64,000 nucleotides of DNA from JAJEEA01 sp965116765 (GTDB taxonomy: Bacteria; Acidobacteriota; Vicinamibacteria; Vicinamibacterales; UBA8438), in contig OZ220718.1 in the NCBI GenBank assembly GCA_965116765.1, positions 6,429,507 to 6,493,506 of the forward strand, read 5' to 3'. Below are positions 27,779-35,957 of this stretch, in pieces. The position numbers and the translations under genes are program-made. The notes under the pieces were generated by a model. It saw nothing but the letters and a program-made list of their open reading frames with translations. It did not search any database and was not told the origin of the DNA. Every line of letters starts with the position of its first letter. Positions within the stretch are counted from its first letter, which is position 1.

Positions 27779-28057
27779 TCACCCGTCGTTCCGCTTGCGC
27801 GTGTCGCTCGCGTCTTCACCGCCGACTCCCTCGAACGCCTGGAGCAGCTCTTCGGGAAGCGGCTCGAAGAAGCTGTCGGGAACCACCAGGTCGGGGTCGG
27901 TGCCGACCGGTCGGGGTTCCGTCAATGGCCGCGGCAGCCGGCGGATCTCCGCCACCGGCACGTTGCGGCGGCAGAGGACGACGGTCTCCCCCCGCTCCAC
28001 GCTGGCGACGTACTGCGAGAGGCGTGTCTTGGCCTCGGCGAGATTGACCTTGATCAT
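27779..28057 (-). CDS. Phd/YefM-type antitoxin of the VapC pair
   Basis: 92 residues from ATG at 28057 (MIKVNLAEAKTRLSQYVASVERGE), the usual Phd/YefM DNA-binding start, followed by VVLCRRNVPVAEIRRL and an acidic C-terminus that should wrap the toxin. A longer start at 28081 is also an ATG. A TATACT box lies on the minus strand at about 28092-28087, close enough that transcription might begin near 28080, which favours the shorter start. It is followed by the PIN toxin gene. Confidence 0.78.
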   Translation of the reverse strand: MIKVNLAEAKTRLSQYVASVERGETVVLCRRNVPVAEIRRLPRPLTEPRPVGTDPDLVVPDSFFEPLPEELLQAFEGVGGEDASDTRKRNDG

Positions 28058-28145
28058 GTCGACATAGTTGACCAGAAACATGGTCGAGTATAACCGACCG
28101 TCCGGCCTGCCGCGTGGACGGTGCCGATGGTGGTCGGCGCCTCGG

Positions 28146-30080
28146 CTACGGCAGCGCCAGCGCGACGAGCTGCTCGCGGGCGTCGCCGCCGCCCACGGCG
28201 AGGACGATGTACTGCCGGCCGCCGGCCAGATAGCTGATGGGCGCGGACGACGACCGGGCGGGCAGCTCCATCTCGAACACTTCGTAGCCGGCGTCCTTGT
28301 CGAACGCGCGCAGCCGGTTCGACTCGATGCCCTGGGCGATGAAGAGCAGGGTCTTCGTCAGCAGCGGCCCGCCGCTCTTCTCGTAGCTGCCGAGCGGCGG
28401 CAGGTCCATGCCGCGCAGCGCCTCGTGGTCGCGGGGGCCGTCGCCCAGGGGCACGCTCCACAGCTTCTCGCCCGCGTTCATGTCGAGGGCCGCGAGCTGC
28501 GAGTAGGGCGGCTTGAAGAGGGGGAGCCCCCGCGGCCCGGGCAGGTTGCTCACCCGCGGCCGTATCGTCAGGTCGGACCGCGCGGGGTCGCCGGGCTCGA
28601 GCACCACGAACGAGAAGTGGGCCCAGCTCGGCACGTAGAGCCGGCCGGTCTCGGGGTCGAAGGCGGCGCCCCACCAGTTGGCGCCCCCGCTCCAGCCCGG
28701 CCGCACGATGTTGCCGCCCAGCGCCGGCGGCGTGTAGAGGGGGCCGGCGGTGTGCCGCTCGTAGATCGCCAGCGCCTCGGCCCGCAGCTCGTCCGTGAAG
28801 TCGATCAGGTCCTCCTCGAGCGACCCGTTGGTAAGGTAGACCGGCGGCTTCGTCGGGTACGGCTGGGTGGGGGAGGTGCGCTCGCCCGGCACCGTCGACG
28901 GCGGGACCGGCCGCTCCTCGATGGGCCACACCGGCTCGCCGGTGGCACGGTCGAAGACGAACGTGAACCCCTGCTTGGTGATCTGGGCGACGGCCGCGAT
29001 CTCGCGCCCGTCGACGGTGATGTCGATCAGGTTCGGCGCCGCCGGCAGGTCGTAGTCCCACACCGCGTGGTGCACGAACTGGAAGTGCCAGACCCGTTCG
29101 CCGGTCTCGGCGTCCAGGCAGACCAGCGAGTTCGCGAACAGGTTGTCGCCGGGGCGGTGGCCGCCGTAGTAGTCGGTGACCGGCGAGCCGACGGGCAGGT
29201 AGACGTAGCCCAGCTCGGGGTCGGCGCTCATGTTCGACCACACGTTGGCCCCGCCCGCCCACTTCCACGAGTCGTTGCCCCAGGTCTCGTGGCCGAACTC
29301 GCCGGGGTGGGGAATGGTGTGGAAGATCCACTTCATCTCGCCGGTGCGGACGTCGTAGCCGCGGACGTGCCCCGGCGGCGCCTCCTTTCGGCCGGTGCCC
29401 TCGGTGATGGCCGAGCCGACGACGACGGTGTCGCCGGCCACGAGGGGGGCCGAGCTGACCGCGTACTGGCTGGTGTCGATGATGCGGCCGAGGCCCCGCG
29501 TGAGGTCGACCCGCCCGTTCACGCCGAAGTCGGGGTCGGGCTCGCCGGTCTTCGCGTCGACCGAGACGAGCCAGGTCCGCCCGCCCGCGTAGAGCAGCCG
29601 GGCCTCCTCGCCGTCCGACCAGTAAGCGAGGCCCCGCGACAGGAAGCCGTGCACGGCGGGGCGGCCGTCGAGGTAGAGGCCGGGGTCGTAGCTCCAGACG
29701 GTCTTGCCGGTCGTCGGGTCGACGGCCGCGACCTGCCCGAGGTTGGTGGTGACGTAGAGCACGCCGTCGACGACCAGGGGGGTGACCTCGTAGGCGTAGG
29801 TGCGGAACCGGCGTCCTTCTCCGATGACGGGGTTCTCGGCCCGCAGCTTCTCGTCGACCGACGTCCAGGTCCACGCGATCTCGAGCTCGTCGACGTTGTC
29901 GGCCGTGATCTGGTCGAGCGGCGTGTACTTCGTGTGGCCGGGGTCGCCCCCGTAGAAGCGCCACTCCTTCGGGTCGGCGCCGGCCTGGGCGAGGGCTTCC
30001 GGCGGCCCCGCCGCCGCGACCGTCAACAGCAGCATCCCGACCAGGCCGCGCGCCGTCGTCCTCGCTCCGATCCATCGCAT
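28146..30080 (-). CDS. Secreted PQQ-dependent dehydrogenase (quinoprotein)
   Basis: 644 residues with a signal peptide beginning MRWIGARTTARG, the same first residues as the 20-22 kb paralogue. Shared landmarks: TKYTPLDQITADNV, TTNLGQVAAVDPTTGKTVW, YYGGHRPGDNLFANS, HHAVWDYDLPAAPNLIDI, KQGFTFVFDRATGEPVWP, and a C-terminal SYLAGGRQYIVLAVGGG. It lacks a CxxCH motif. The two paralogues align along their length but differ in many loops, so they probably differ in substrate. The start codon lies 57 bases from the divergent uvrA-like gene. Confidence 0.88.
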   Translation of the reverse strand: MRWIGARTTARGLVGMLLLTVAAAGPPEALAQAGADPKEWRFYGGDPGHTKYTPLDQITADNVDELEIAWTWTSVDEKLRAENPVIGEGRRFRTYAYEVTPLVVDGVLYVTTNLGQVAAVDPTTGKTVWSYDPGLYLDGRPAVHGFLSRGLAYWSDGEEARLLYAGGRTWLVSVDAKTGEPDPDFGVNGRVDLTRGLGRIIDTSQYAVSSAPLVAGDTVVVGSAITEGTGRKEAPPGHVRGYDVRTGEMKWIFHTIPHPGEFGHETWGNDSWKWAGGANVWSNMSADPELGYVYLPVGSPVTDYYGGHRPGDNLFANSLVCLDAETGERVWHFQFVHHAVWDYDLPAAPNLIDITVDGREIAAVAQITKQGFTFVFDRATGEPVWPIEERPVPPSTVPGERTSPTQPYPTKPPVYLTNGSLEEDLIDFTDELRAEALAIYERHTAGPLYTPPALGGNIVRPGWSGGANWWGAAFDPETGRLYVPSWAHFSFVVLEPGDPARSDLTIRPRVSNLPGPRGLPLFKPPYSQLAALDMNAGEKLWSVPLGDGPRDHEALRGMDLPPLGSYEKSGGPLLTKTLLFIAQGIESNRLRAFDKDAGYEVFEMELPARSSSAPISYLAGGRQYIVLAVGGGDAREQLVALALP

Positions 30081-30137
30081 GGTCAGCCCTCCGGAAGTGA
30101 CGCGGATACGATCTTAGTCCAGCGAGGATCGACGCGC

Positions 30138-32624
30138 ATGACCCACATCGAGATTCGGGGCGCCCGGACCCACAACCTGAAGGGCATCGACGTCGACGTC
30201 CCCAAGCACCGGCTCGTCGCCTTCACGGGCGTGAGCGGCAGCGGGAAGTCGTCGCTCGTCTTCGACACCATCTGCACCGAGGCGCAGCGCCAGCTCGTCG
30301 AGACCTTCAGCACCTATGCCCGCCGCCGCCTGCCCCAGCTCACCCGCCCCCCGGTCGACGTCATCCGGAACATCTCGCCCTGCATCGTCATCGACCAGAA
30401 GCGCCTCGGGGCGAGCAGCCGCAGCACCGTGGGCACCGTCACCGAGGTCTACACCTACCTGCGGATGCTGTTCTCGCGTTGCGGGCGGCCGCACATCGGC
30501 TGGTCGCACCGCTTCTCGTTCAACCATCCCGACGGCATGTGCCCGGCGTGCAAGGGCCTGGGCAAGCGCGTCCGCATCGACGTCGACGCGCTGCTCGACC
30601 TCGACCGGAGCGTCGAGGAGGGCGCCATCCGGCACCCGAGCTACGCCGTCGGCAAGTGGTACTGGCGCGAGATCGTCGGCTCCCGGGTGGTCCCGCCGGA
30701 CAGGCCGCTCCGGCGGTTCAGCGAGGCCGAGATGCAGCGGCTGCTCTGGGCCGACGGCCTGATCGTCAGGAAGGTGCACCAGGGCGAGACCTACGAACGG
30801 CCCTTCGACGGGGTGGCCCGCAAGCTCGAGCGGCTGCACGTCGACAAGAACGAGGACCAGATTCCGAAGGTGGCGCGGGAGGCGTACCGGCGGCTGTTCC
30901 GCGAGCGGCCCTGCCCGGATTGCGGCGGCGCCCGGCTGAACGCCGCCGCGCTGGCGGTGGAGCTGGCCGGCGGCTGGACCATCGGCCGGCTCGTGGAGTG
31001 CGAGCTGACGGAGCTGGACCGGGCGCTCGGGGACCTCGCCGGCCACGACGACTACGCGCCGATCCGCGAGGTCGTCGAGACGCTCGTCGCGCGGATGCGG
31101 GGGACGCTGCGGCACCTGATCGACATCGGCGTCGGCTACCTGTCCCTCAACCGCGGGGTACCGACGCTCTCGGGCGGCGAGAGCCAGCGGGTCAAGATGG
31201 CGCGCCAGCTCGACTGCGACCTCGTCGACCTCGTCTACATCCTCGACGAGCCGACAGTCGGGCTCCATCCGCGCGACATCGACCACCTCATCGCCATGCT
31301 GCGCCGCCTGCGCGACCGGGGCAACTCCGTGCTCGTGGTCGAGCACGACCCCGCCGTCATCCGCGCCGCCGACTGGGTGGTGGACGTTGGCCCCGGCGCC
31401 GGCGACGGCGGGGGAGAGGTGGTCTTCTCGGGCCGGCTCGACGATCTGCTGCAGGCCGACGGCGCCACGTCGCGCGCGCTGCGGGGCCGGCTCGACGGGC
31501 AGATCCGGCCGGGCCCGGCCGGCGCCGACGGCGCTGCCAGGGGCCGGGCCGCCCCCGCGCGGCGGGGCCGCCGGCGGTTCCGCGACACCCTGGTCGTCGA
31601 CAAGGCGAGCGCCAACAACCTGCGCGGCCTCACGGTCCGGATACCGAAGGGCGTGCTGACGTGCATCACCGGGGTCGCCGGGTCCGGCAAGAGCTCGCTC
31701 GTCGCGGAGCTCGTCGAGACCCTGCGGCGCGGGGCCGAGGGCGGACGCGGAGCCGGGGGTGGACGCGGGGCCGAGGGCGAACGCGGGGCCATAGGTGGAC
31801 GCGGGGCCGAGGGCGGACGCGGGGCCGAGGCCGTCGTCGTCGATCAGCGCCCCGTCGGCCGCTCGTCCCGCTCGAACCCCGCCACCTACGTCGGCGTGTT
31901 CGACCCGATCCGCAAGCTGTTCGCCGCCGCCAACCGCGTCCCGCCGTCGCTGTTCAGCTTCAACGCCGAGGGGTCTTGCCCGGAGTGCAAGGGCCGGGGC
32001 TATCTGGAGGTCGAGCTGTCGTTCCTCGACGACGTGCGCCTCGACTGCAAGGTTTGCGAAGGCCGCCGGTACCGCGACGACGTCCTCGAGCTGAGGTGGC
32101 GCGGCCGCTCCATCCACGATGTCCTCGAGATGACCGTCACCGACGCCCTGGCCTTCTTCGCCTCGGCCGGCCCCGGCGGGGCGCCGCTCGCCGCCGTCGG
32201 GCGCGGCTTGCAGCTTCTCGCCGACGTCGGGGTCGGCTACCTGCGCCTGGGCCAGTCGCTGTCCACCCTCTCGGGGGGCGAGGCGCAGCGCCTGAAGCTC
32301 GCCTCCGAGCTCACCCGGTCCGGCAACGTCTACGTCATGGACGAGCCGACCACCGGCCTCCACCCGGCCGACATCGACCGGCTGCTCGCCATCGTCGACC
32401 GCCTCATCGCGGGCGGCAACACCGTCGTGGTCATCGAGCACAACCTCGACGTCGTCGCTGCCGCCGACTGGATCGTCGACCTCGGCCCGGAGGGGGGCAA
32501 AAAGGGCGGTCGGATCGTCGCCGAGGGCACCCCGGAGGCGGTCGCCGCGCGGCACGCGGTCAGCCATACCGGGCGCCACCTGAAGGAGCGGCTCGGCGTG
32601 CAGGCGAGCCGGGGATCCCCCTGA
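30138..32624 (+). CDS. UvrA-like ABC ATPase (DrrC/UvrA2 class)
   Basis: 828 residues, shorter than housekeeping UvrA (about 940) because the UvrB-binding insert is missing, as in DrrC/UvrA2 drug-resistance or repair variants. Two ABC units are intact: Walker A GVSGSGKSS (about 35) and GVAGSGKSS (about 515), signatures LSGGESQR and LSGGEAQR, Walker B YILDEPT and YVMDEPT. Zinc-finger-type cysteines are CPACKG, CPDCGG, CPECKG and CKVC. A Gly-Ala-Arg-rich hexapeptide repeat interrupts the second ABC just after its Walker A. It is a monocistronic gene; whether it acts in repair or in protection from DNA-binding drugs is open. Confidence 0.88.
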   Translation: MTHIEIRGARTHNLKGIDVDVPKHRLVAFTGVSGSGKSSLVFDTICTEAQRQLVETFSTYARRRLPQLTRPPVDVIRNISPCIVIDQKRLGASSRSTVGTVTEVYTYLRMLFSRCGRPHIGWSHRFSFNHPDGMCPACKGLGKRVRIDVDALLDLDRSVEEGAIRHPSYAVGKWYWREIVGSRVVPPDRPLRRFSEAEMQRLLWADGLIVRKVHQGETYERPFDGVARKLERLHVDKNEDQIPKVAREAYRRLFRERPCPDCGGARLNAAALAVELAGGWTIGRLVECELTELDRALGDLAGHDDYAPIREVVETLVARMRGTLRHLIDIGVGYLSLNRGVPTLSGGESQRVKMARQLDCDLVDLVYILDEPTVGLHPRDIDHLIAMLRRLRDRGNSVLVVEHDPAVIRAADWVVDVGPGAGDGGGEVVFSGRLDDLLQADGATSRALRGRLDGQIRPGPAGADGAARGRAAPARRGRRRFRDTLVVDKASANNLRGLTVRIPKGVLTCITGVAGSGKSSLVAELVETLRRGAEGGRGAGGGRGAEGERGAIGGRGAEGGRGAEAVVVDQRPVGRSSRSNPATYVGVFDPIRKLFAAANRVPPSLFSFNAEGSCPECKGRGYLEVELSFLDDVRLDCKVCEGRRYRDDVLELRWRGRSIHDVLEMTVTDALAFFASAGPGGAPLAAVGRGLQLLADVGVGYLRLGQSLSTLSGGEAQRLKLASELTRSGNVYVMDEPTTGLHPADIDRLLAIVDRLIAGGNTVVVIEHNLDVVAAADWIVDLGPEGGKKGGRIVAEGTPEAVAARHAVSHTGRHLKERLGVQASRGSP
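31728..31832 (+). repeat. 18-bp coding minisatellite in the uvrA-like gene
   Basis: Five full 18-bp units and a partial sixth, each starting CGCGG(G/A)GCC and encoding R-G-A-E-G-G with variants (AGGG, AEGE, AIGG). The unit is a multiple of three, so copy-number change keeps the frame. It lies about 15 residues after the second Walker A. Confidence 0.85.
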
Positions 32625-32688
32625 CGGAACGCGTCGCCCGCCGTCTTCGGTTGCAGCGGGCGGAATACTCGTCGCCCGTCAGGATTCC

Positions 32689-33078
32689 CTACAACAGCTC
32701 GACGCGGACGTTCAGCCCCGGGGAGCCGGCGAGCTTCCGGTCCGCGGTAACCAGCAGCTCTCCGAGCGCTCCCGCCAGAGCGACGTAGACCGCGTCATAC
32801 GCGGTGACGTTGTCGCGAAGGCCCCAGACTCTGTCGAGGAACGGCTCGTGCGGGTACCGTTCGACATCGAGCTGCCGCCAGTGTCCGAGCGTTCGGGCCG
32901 CATGCCCTTCGTCGAAGGTCCCGTCCAGAACGTACCGCCGCAGCACATGGGCGATCTCGATGTCGATGAGGTGGGGCGCATGCACGACCTCCGTGCCATC
33001 GGCCAGTCTTGCACCGACCTTCCTGCCGCGGGCCGTGTTGAGCAGGAACTCGATGGCGCCGGAGGCATCCAGCACCAT
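32689..33078 (-). CDS. PIN-domain toxin (FitB/VapC-like)
   Basis: 129 residues from ATG at 33078. Acidic PIN residues appear in MVLDASGAIEFLL, PHLIDIEIAHVLRR, and NVTAYDAVYVALAGAL followed by LLVTADRKL. This LDASG...YDAxYxALA form is the VapC subtype usually paired with FitA-like ribbon-helix-helix antitoxins. The ATG shares its A with the antitoxin's TGA (TGATG), so the pair is translationally coupled. All catalytic positions look intact, so the toxin is probably functional. Confidence 0.87.
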   Translation of the reverse strand: MVLDASGAIEFLLNTARGRKVGARLADGTEVVHAPHLIDIEIAHVLRRYVLDGTFDEGHAARTLGHWRQLDVERYPHEPFLDRVWGLRDNVTAYDAVYVALAGALGELLVTADRKLAGSPGLNVRVELL

Positions 33079-33308
33079 CAACGCCGCCCGCGCTCCTCGC
33101 GGAGCACGTCTGCCGGCGAGCGGTCGAGCACGACGTCCGGCTGCTCGCGGATTGCCCGGAGCAGCTCGTGCCGGCTCGGTCGGGCCAGCGCTCGCTCGAT
33201 CTCCCGAAGCACGTAGAGCGACATCGACACGCCTTCCATGGCGGCCCGGGCCTTCAGTCGTCGGTGAAGGGAGTCCGGCACGTTGCGAATCTGGAGCATG
33301 GTGGTCAT
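33078..33308 (-). CDS. FitA-like ribbon-helix-helix antitoxin
   Basis: 76 residues. MLQIRNVPDSLHRRLKARAAMEGVS is the classic FitA/Arc-type start (strand LQIRNVP, then helices), followed by SLYVLREIERALARPS and a C-terminal toxin-binding segment ending REERGRR. It overlaps the PIN toxin start by one base. The upstream region contains an inverted repeat that could be its operator. The ATG at 33299 is a slightly shorter alternative start. Confidence 0.87.
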   Translation of the reverse strand: MTTMLQIRNVPDSLHRRLKARAAMEGVSMSLYVLREIERALARPSRHELLRAIREQPDVVLDRSPADVLREERGRR

Positions 33309-33312
33309 GTGT

Positions 33313-33328
33313 CATGTATGAAAACATG
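33313..33328. promoter_or_regulatory. Possible FitA operator
   Basis: CATGT-ATGAAA-ACATG inverted repeat, 5 bases upstream of the FitA-like start on the minus strand. It is AT-richer than its surroundings, as expected for a control site. Autoregulation is the rule for these pairs; the exact site is inferred. Confidence 0.4.
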
Positions 33329-33411
33329 ATCCAGAGCGTCATTCAAGCCGACGCGCCGCGAGACACGACAGGGTCCATGCCGCCGGGCACGCGGTCCGCC
33401 ACAGGCCCTGA

Positions 33412-33589
33412 ACAGCCCGTGGCGAAAGTCCCCGCTGCATTCGAGCGGCGATGCATCCCGCCTGACTGCGTTGCTCCTCGGTCGAATATGCCCAATATTC
33501 TCCCTCGTCGCGCCTTGTCAGGCGGGCGCCTCGGCCCTTCGCCGGCCCCCTTCGGGCGCGGTGCAACGCGGGGTTTCACCACGGGCTGT
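33412..33589. other. 178-nt nested inverted-repeat element, possible structured RNA
   Basis: Outer arms ACAGCCCGTGG (33412-33422) and CCACGGGCTGT (33579-33589) pair perfectly, followed inward by CCCCGC/GCGGGG (33430-33435/33568-33573). Between them sit three hairpins: TGCAT/ATGCA (33436-33440/33451-33455); CCCGCCTGAC/GTCAGGCGGG (33457-33466/33517-33526) enclosing GAATAT/ATATTC (33484-33489/33495-33500); and a weaker GCGCC/GGCGC one (33526-33530/33555-33559). No convincing coding frame covers it. It lies between divergent promoters (FitA-like and BlaI). Confidence 0.7.
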
Positions 33590-33665
33590 GAAGGAGTGAC
33601 TGGAGCGACGCGGCGCGGTCCGGCCGCGATGGGGGTTGACATGCAGGTTCCGGGCTGCTAATTTA

Positions 33666-33680
33666 TTGGCTAGTCGCCAA
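33666..33680. promoter_or_regulatory. Likely operator/promoter of the blaI-M56 operon
   Basis: TTGGC-TAGTC-GCCAA palindrome in a short AT-rich island (CTAATTTATTGGC...), 49 bases before the BlaI-like start. BlaI proteins repress their own operon by binding dyads of this size. The exact sequence differs from the staphylococcal TACA/TGTA consensus, so binding is inferred from position. Confidence 0.45.
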
Positions 33681-33728
33681 AAAGTTAACGCATGGCGGCA
33701 GCCGCGCCGGCGGCGATCCCCGAAGCTC

Positions 33729-34196
33729 ATGACCACACCCTGGCACAGCCCCCTGTCGCGCCGCGAGCGGCAGATCATGGACATCCTCTTCCGGCACGGC
33801 CGGGCCCCGGCCAGCATCGTGCGGGACGAGCTTCCGGGCGACCTCAGCTCTTCGACGGTCCGCACGCAACTGCGGATTCTCGAGAGGAAGGGACACGTGC
33901 GCCACGACGAGGAAGGGCTGCGCTACGTGTACCGTCCGGTCACGTCCCCGCGGACGGCGCGCCGATCGGCGTTGCGCCACCTCGTCGACACGTTCTTCGA
34001 GGGCTCCGCCGAGCGGGCGGTGGCCGCGTTGCTCGGCGGCGAGGCCAGGCGTCTGACCGACCCGGAGCTGGACCGGATCGCGCGGATCGTCACGGAAGCG
34101 AGAGGGGGGCAGCGGGCCGGAGAGCGTCAGGGCGGCGCGCCGGCCGGCCGGCGGCCGGAGCGTAGCCCGCGACGAAAGCGGGAGGAGCCGCGATGA
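33729..34196 (+). CDS. BlaI/MecI-family winged-helix repressor
   Basis: 155 residues from ATG at 33729. LSRRERQIMDILFRHGRAPASIVRDELPGDLSSSTVRTQLRILERKGHV followed by the GLRYVYRPV wing is a standard BlaI winged helix. LRHLVDTFFEGSAERAVAALL is the dimerisation helix that is cut by the partner protease on induction. The gene ends in an Arg-rich tail. It overlaps the M56 gene by four bases (ATGA), the usual sensor-repressor coupling. In acidobacteria such pairs are common and not tied to beta-lactam resistance. Confidence 0.88.
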   Translation: MTTPWHSPLSRRERQIMDILFRHGRAPASIVRDELPGDLSSSTVRTQLRILERKGHVRHDEEGLRYVYRPVTSPRTARRSALRHLVDTFFEGSAERAVAALLGGEARRLTDPELDRIARIVTEARGGQRAGERQGGAPAGRRPERSPRRKREEPR

Positions 34197-35149
34197 TCCC
34201 GCTCGCCGCGCTGACCTTCAAGGTGTCGGCCATCCTGCTCCTCGCCCTGGCCGGCGCCCTCTGCCTGCGGTCGAGGTCGGCCGCGGCGAGGCACTGGGTC
34301 CTGACCGTCGGCGTCGTGGCGGCGTGCGCGGCCCCGGCCATCCACGTCCTTCCGCTCCTGCCCGGCCTGCAGGCGGCCCCCGTCGGGCCGCTCGCGTGGC
34401 GCGCCGGGCCGGTGTTCGAAGCGCTCCGCCCGCGTCCCCACGCGGCCCCGCTCGCCGAACCGGCCGGCCCGGGCGCCGCGCTCCCCGCGGCGGAGCGGGA
34501 TCGTTCGGGGCGCCGCTCGGGCTCGTCTCGACCGGCGGCGGTGGCCGCGATCGACGAGGCCGCGGGCCGGCTCGGCGCGGCGATCTGGCTGACGGGCGCC
34601 GTCGGCGGTGTCGGCATGCTGCTGGTCGGACTGGCGAGGCTCCGCCGCCTCCGCGCGTCGGCGCGGCGGGTGACGGGAGGGCCGTGGCATCGGCTGTGCA
34701 GCGACCTCGCGGGGTCGTGCGGTTGCCGGCGCGGCGTCGACCTCCTGCTCGGGCCGGTCCCCGGGCTGGTGGCGACGTGGGGCTGGCGGCGGCCCGTCGT
34801 CATGCTGCCGGAATCGGCGTCGGGGTGGTCGGCGGAACGGATGCGGGTCGTGCTGCTGCACGAGCTCGCCCACGCGCGCCGCGGCGACTGGGTCGTGCAG
34901 GTGGCGGCCGAGGCGCTGTCGTGCGTCTGGTGGTTCAACCCGCTGGCGTGGGTGCTGCGGGCGAGGCTCCGCCGCGAGAGCGAGCAGGCGGCCGACGACT
35001 TGGTGCTCGCGCACGGGGTCGCCGCCGCCACTTTCGCGACGCACCTCGTCGAGCTGGCGAGAGAGGCTCGGAAACACGGGCGGACGTGGCTGCCGGCGCC
35101 GCGCTGGCGCGTCCGTCACAACTGGAACGGAGGGTGTCCACCATGTTGA
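34193..35149 (+). CDS. BlaR1-like M56 metallopeptidase, N-terminal part (frameshifted from the next entry)
   Basis: 318 residues before the stop. Membrane helices near 1-24, 37-58 and about 127-147 surround a cytoplasmic zinc-protease: LLHELAHARRGDWVVQ (HExxH about 222-226) and RESEQAADD, the M56 signature. After REARKHGRTW the frame goes wrong; in another frame the sequence continues ALARPSQLERRVSTMLNPRTNRR, which is the expected M56 continuation and joins directly to the next entry. So one gene, 34193-35913, is split by a one-base change near 35090-35105. Confidence 0.8.
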   Translation: MIPLAALTFKVSAILLLALAGALCLRSRSAAARHWVLTVGVVAACAAPAIHVLPLLPGLQAAPVGPLAWRAGPVFEALRPRPHAAPLAEPAGPGAALPAAERDRSGRRSGSSRPAAVAAIDEAAGRLGAAIWLTGAVGGVGMLLVGLARLRRLRASARRVTGGPWHRLCSDLAGSCGCRRGVDLLLGPVPGLVATWGWRRPVVMLPESASGWSAERMRVVLLHELAHARRGDWVVQVAAEALSCVWWFNPLAWVLRARLRRESEQAADDLVLAHGVAAATFATHLVELAREARKHGRTWLPAPRWRVRHNWNGGCPPC

Positions 35150-35913
35150 ATCCGCGCACGAACCGGCGTCCGTTGACGCGTCCCGGCCGCTTCTGGATCC
35201 TGGGAGGGCTGGCCCTGGCCTCGATCCTCGTCGCCAGCCTGCAGCTCGCCGCGCAGACCGCCGGCATCGCCGGCACCGTCGTCGACCAGGCCGGGCAGGT
35301 CGTGCAGAATCCCGGCCTCACGCTCACCGACCGCGCGACCGGAGAGCAACTGCGCGTGACCGGCGACGACGCCGGGCGATTCGAGTTCGCGGACCTGGAG
35401 CCGGGCGTGTACAGCCTCATGGCCGCCAGGCCGGGCTTCGCGCGGCAGTTCCGGCGGTTCTCGCTCGAGGCGGGAGAGCGGATCGAGGACGAGCTGGTGC
35501 TCGAGCTCGGCTCCGTGGAGGAGACGATCACGGTGACGGACACCGGCGAGTCCCCCTCCGAGGTGAGGGAGATCAGCGACGCCACGCGCGAGCGGTACCT
35601 GCAGAACCGGAACCAGGGCGGCACGATAGCCCCACCCATCAAGCTCCGCGACGTCGCCCCCGTCTACCCGGCGTCCGTGCGCGGCAGCGGCTTCGAGGGC
35701 AAGGTCGTCCTGGAAGCGCTGATCGAGACCGACGGCACCGTCGAGGTGCTTCAGATTCTCGCCCCCGTGGACCCGGAGACGATGACGACGGTGCACCCCG
35801 ACCTCGCCCGCTCCGCCGTCGAGGCGGTCGGCGGGTGGCGCTACGAGCCCACCCTGCTCCACGGCGTGCCGGTCGACACGCGGATGACCATCAGCTTTAC
35901 CTTCCGCCCGTAG
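35143..35913 (+). CDS. C-terminal part of the M56 protein: CarbReg-like domain plus TonB-type C-terminal domain
   Basis: 256 residues if read from ATG at 35143, but better seen as the continuation of the M56 protein. A membrane helix (GRFWILGGLALASILVASLQ) leads to a periplasmic carboxypeptidase-regulatory-like beta-sandwich (GIAGTVVDQAGQVVQNPGLTL to GSVEETITVTD) and a TonB-like C-terminal domain (VRGSGFEGKVVLEALIETDG, AVEAVGGWRYEPT, TISFTFRP). M56-TonB fusions of this kind suggest an envelope-sensing receptor that signals to the BlaI repressor. Confidence 0.75.
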   Translation: MLNPRTNRRPLTRPGRFWILGGLALASILVASLQLAAQTAGIAGTVVDQAGQVVQNPGLTLTDRATGEQLRVTGDDAGRFEFADLEPGVYSLMAARPGFARQFRRFSLEAGERIEDELVLELGSVEETITVTDTGESPSEVREISDATRERYLQNRNQGGTIAPPIKLRDVAPVYPASVRGSGFEGKVVLEALIETDGTVEVLQILAPVDPETMTTVHPDLARSAVEAVGGWRYEPTLLHGVPVDTRMTISFTFRP

Positions 35914-35957
35914 ACGGCGAGGTTGGCCCTTGACGTCGGTCATCCAAATCGCCATTC

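Noticed and set aside
28068..30137. Very long open frames on the strand opposite the quinoprotein genes (also at 20432-22500, 39115-41500 and 43056-46364)
   Set aside because: Antisense shadows caused by high G+C and codon-position bias. They lack ribosome sites and domain motifs and lie exactly opposite well-supported genes.
33729..35913. Beta-lactamase regulation by the BlaI-M56 genes
   Set aside because: No beta-lactamase or penicillin-binding sensor domain is encoded; the sensor has a TonB-type C-terminal domain instead.
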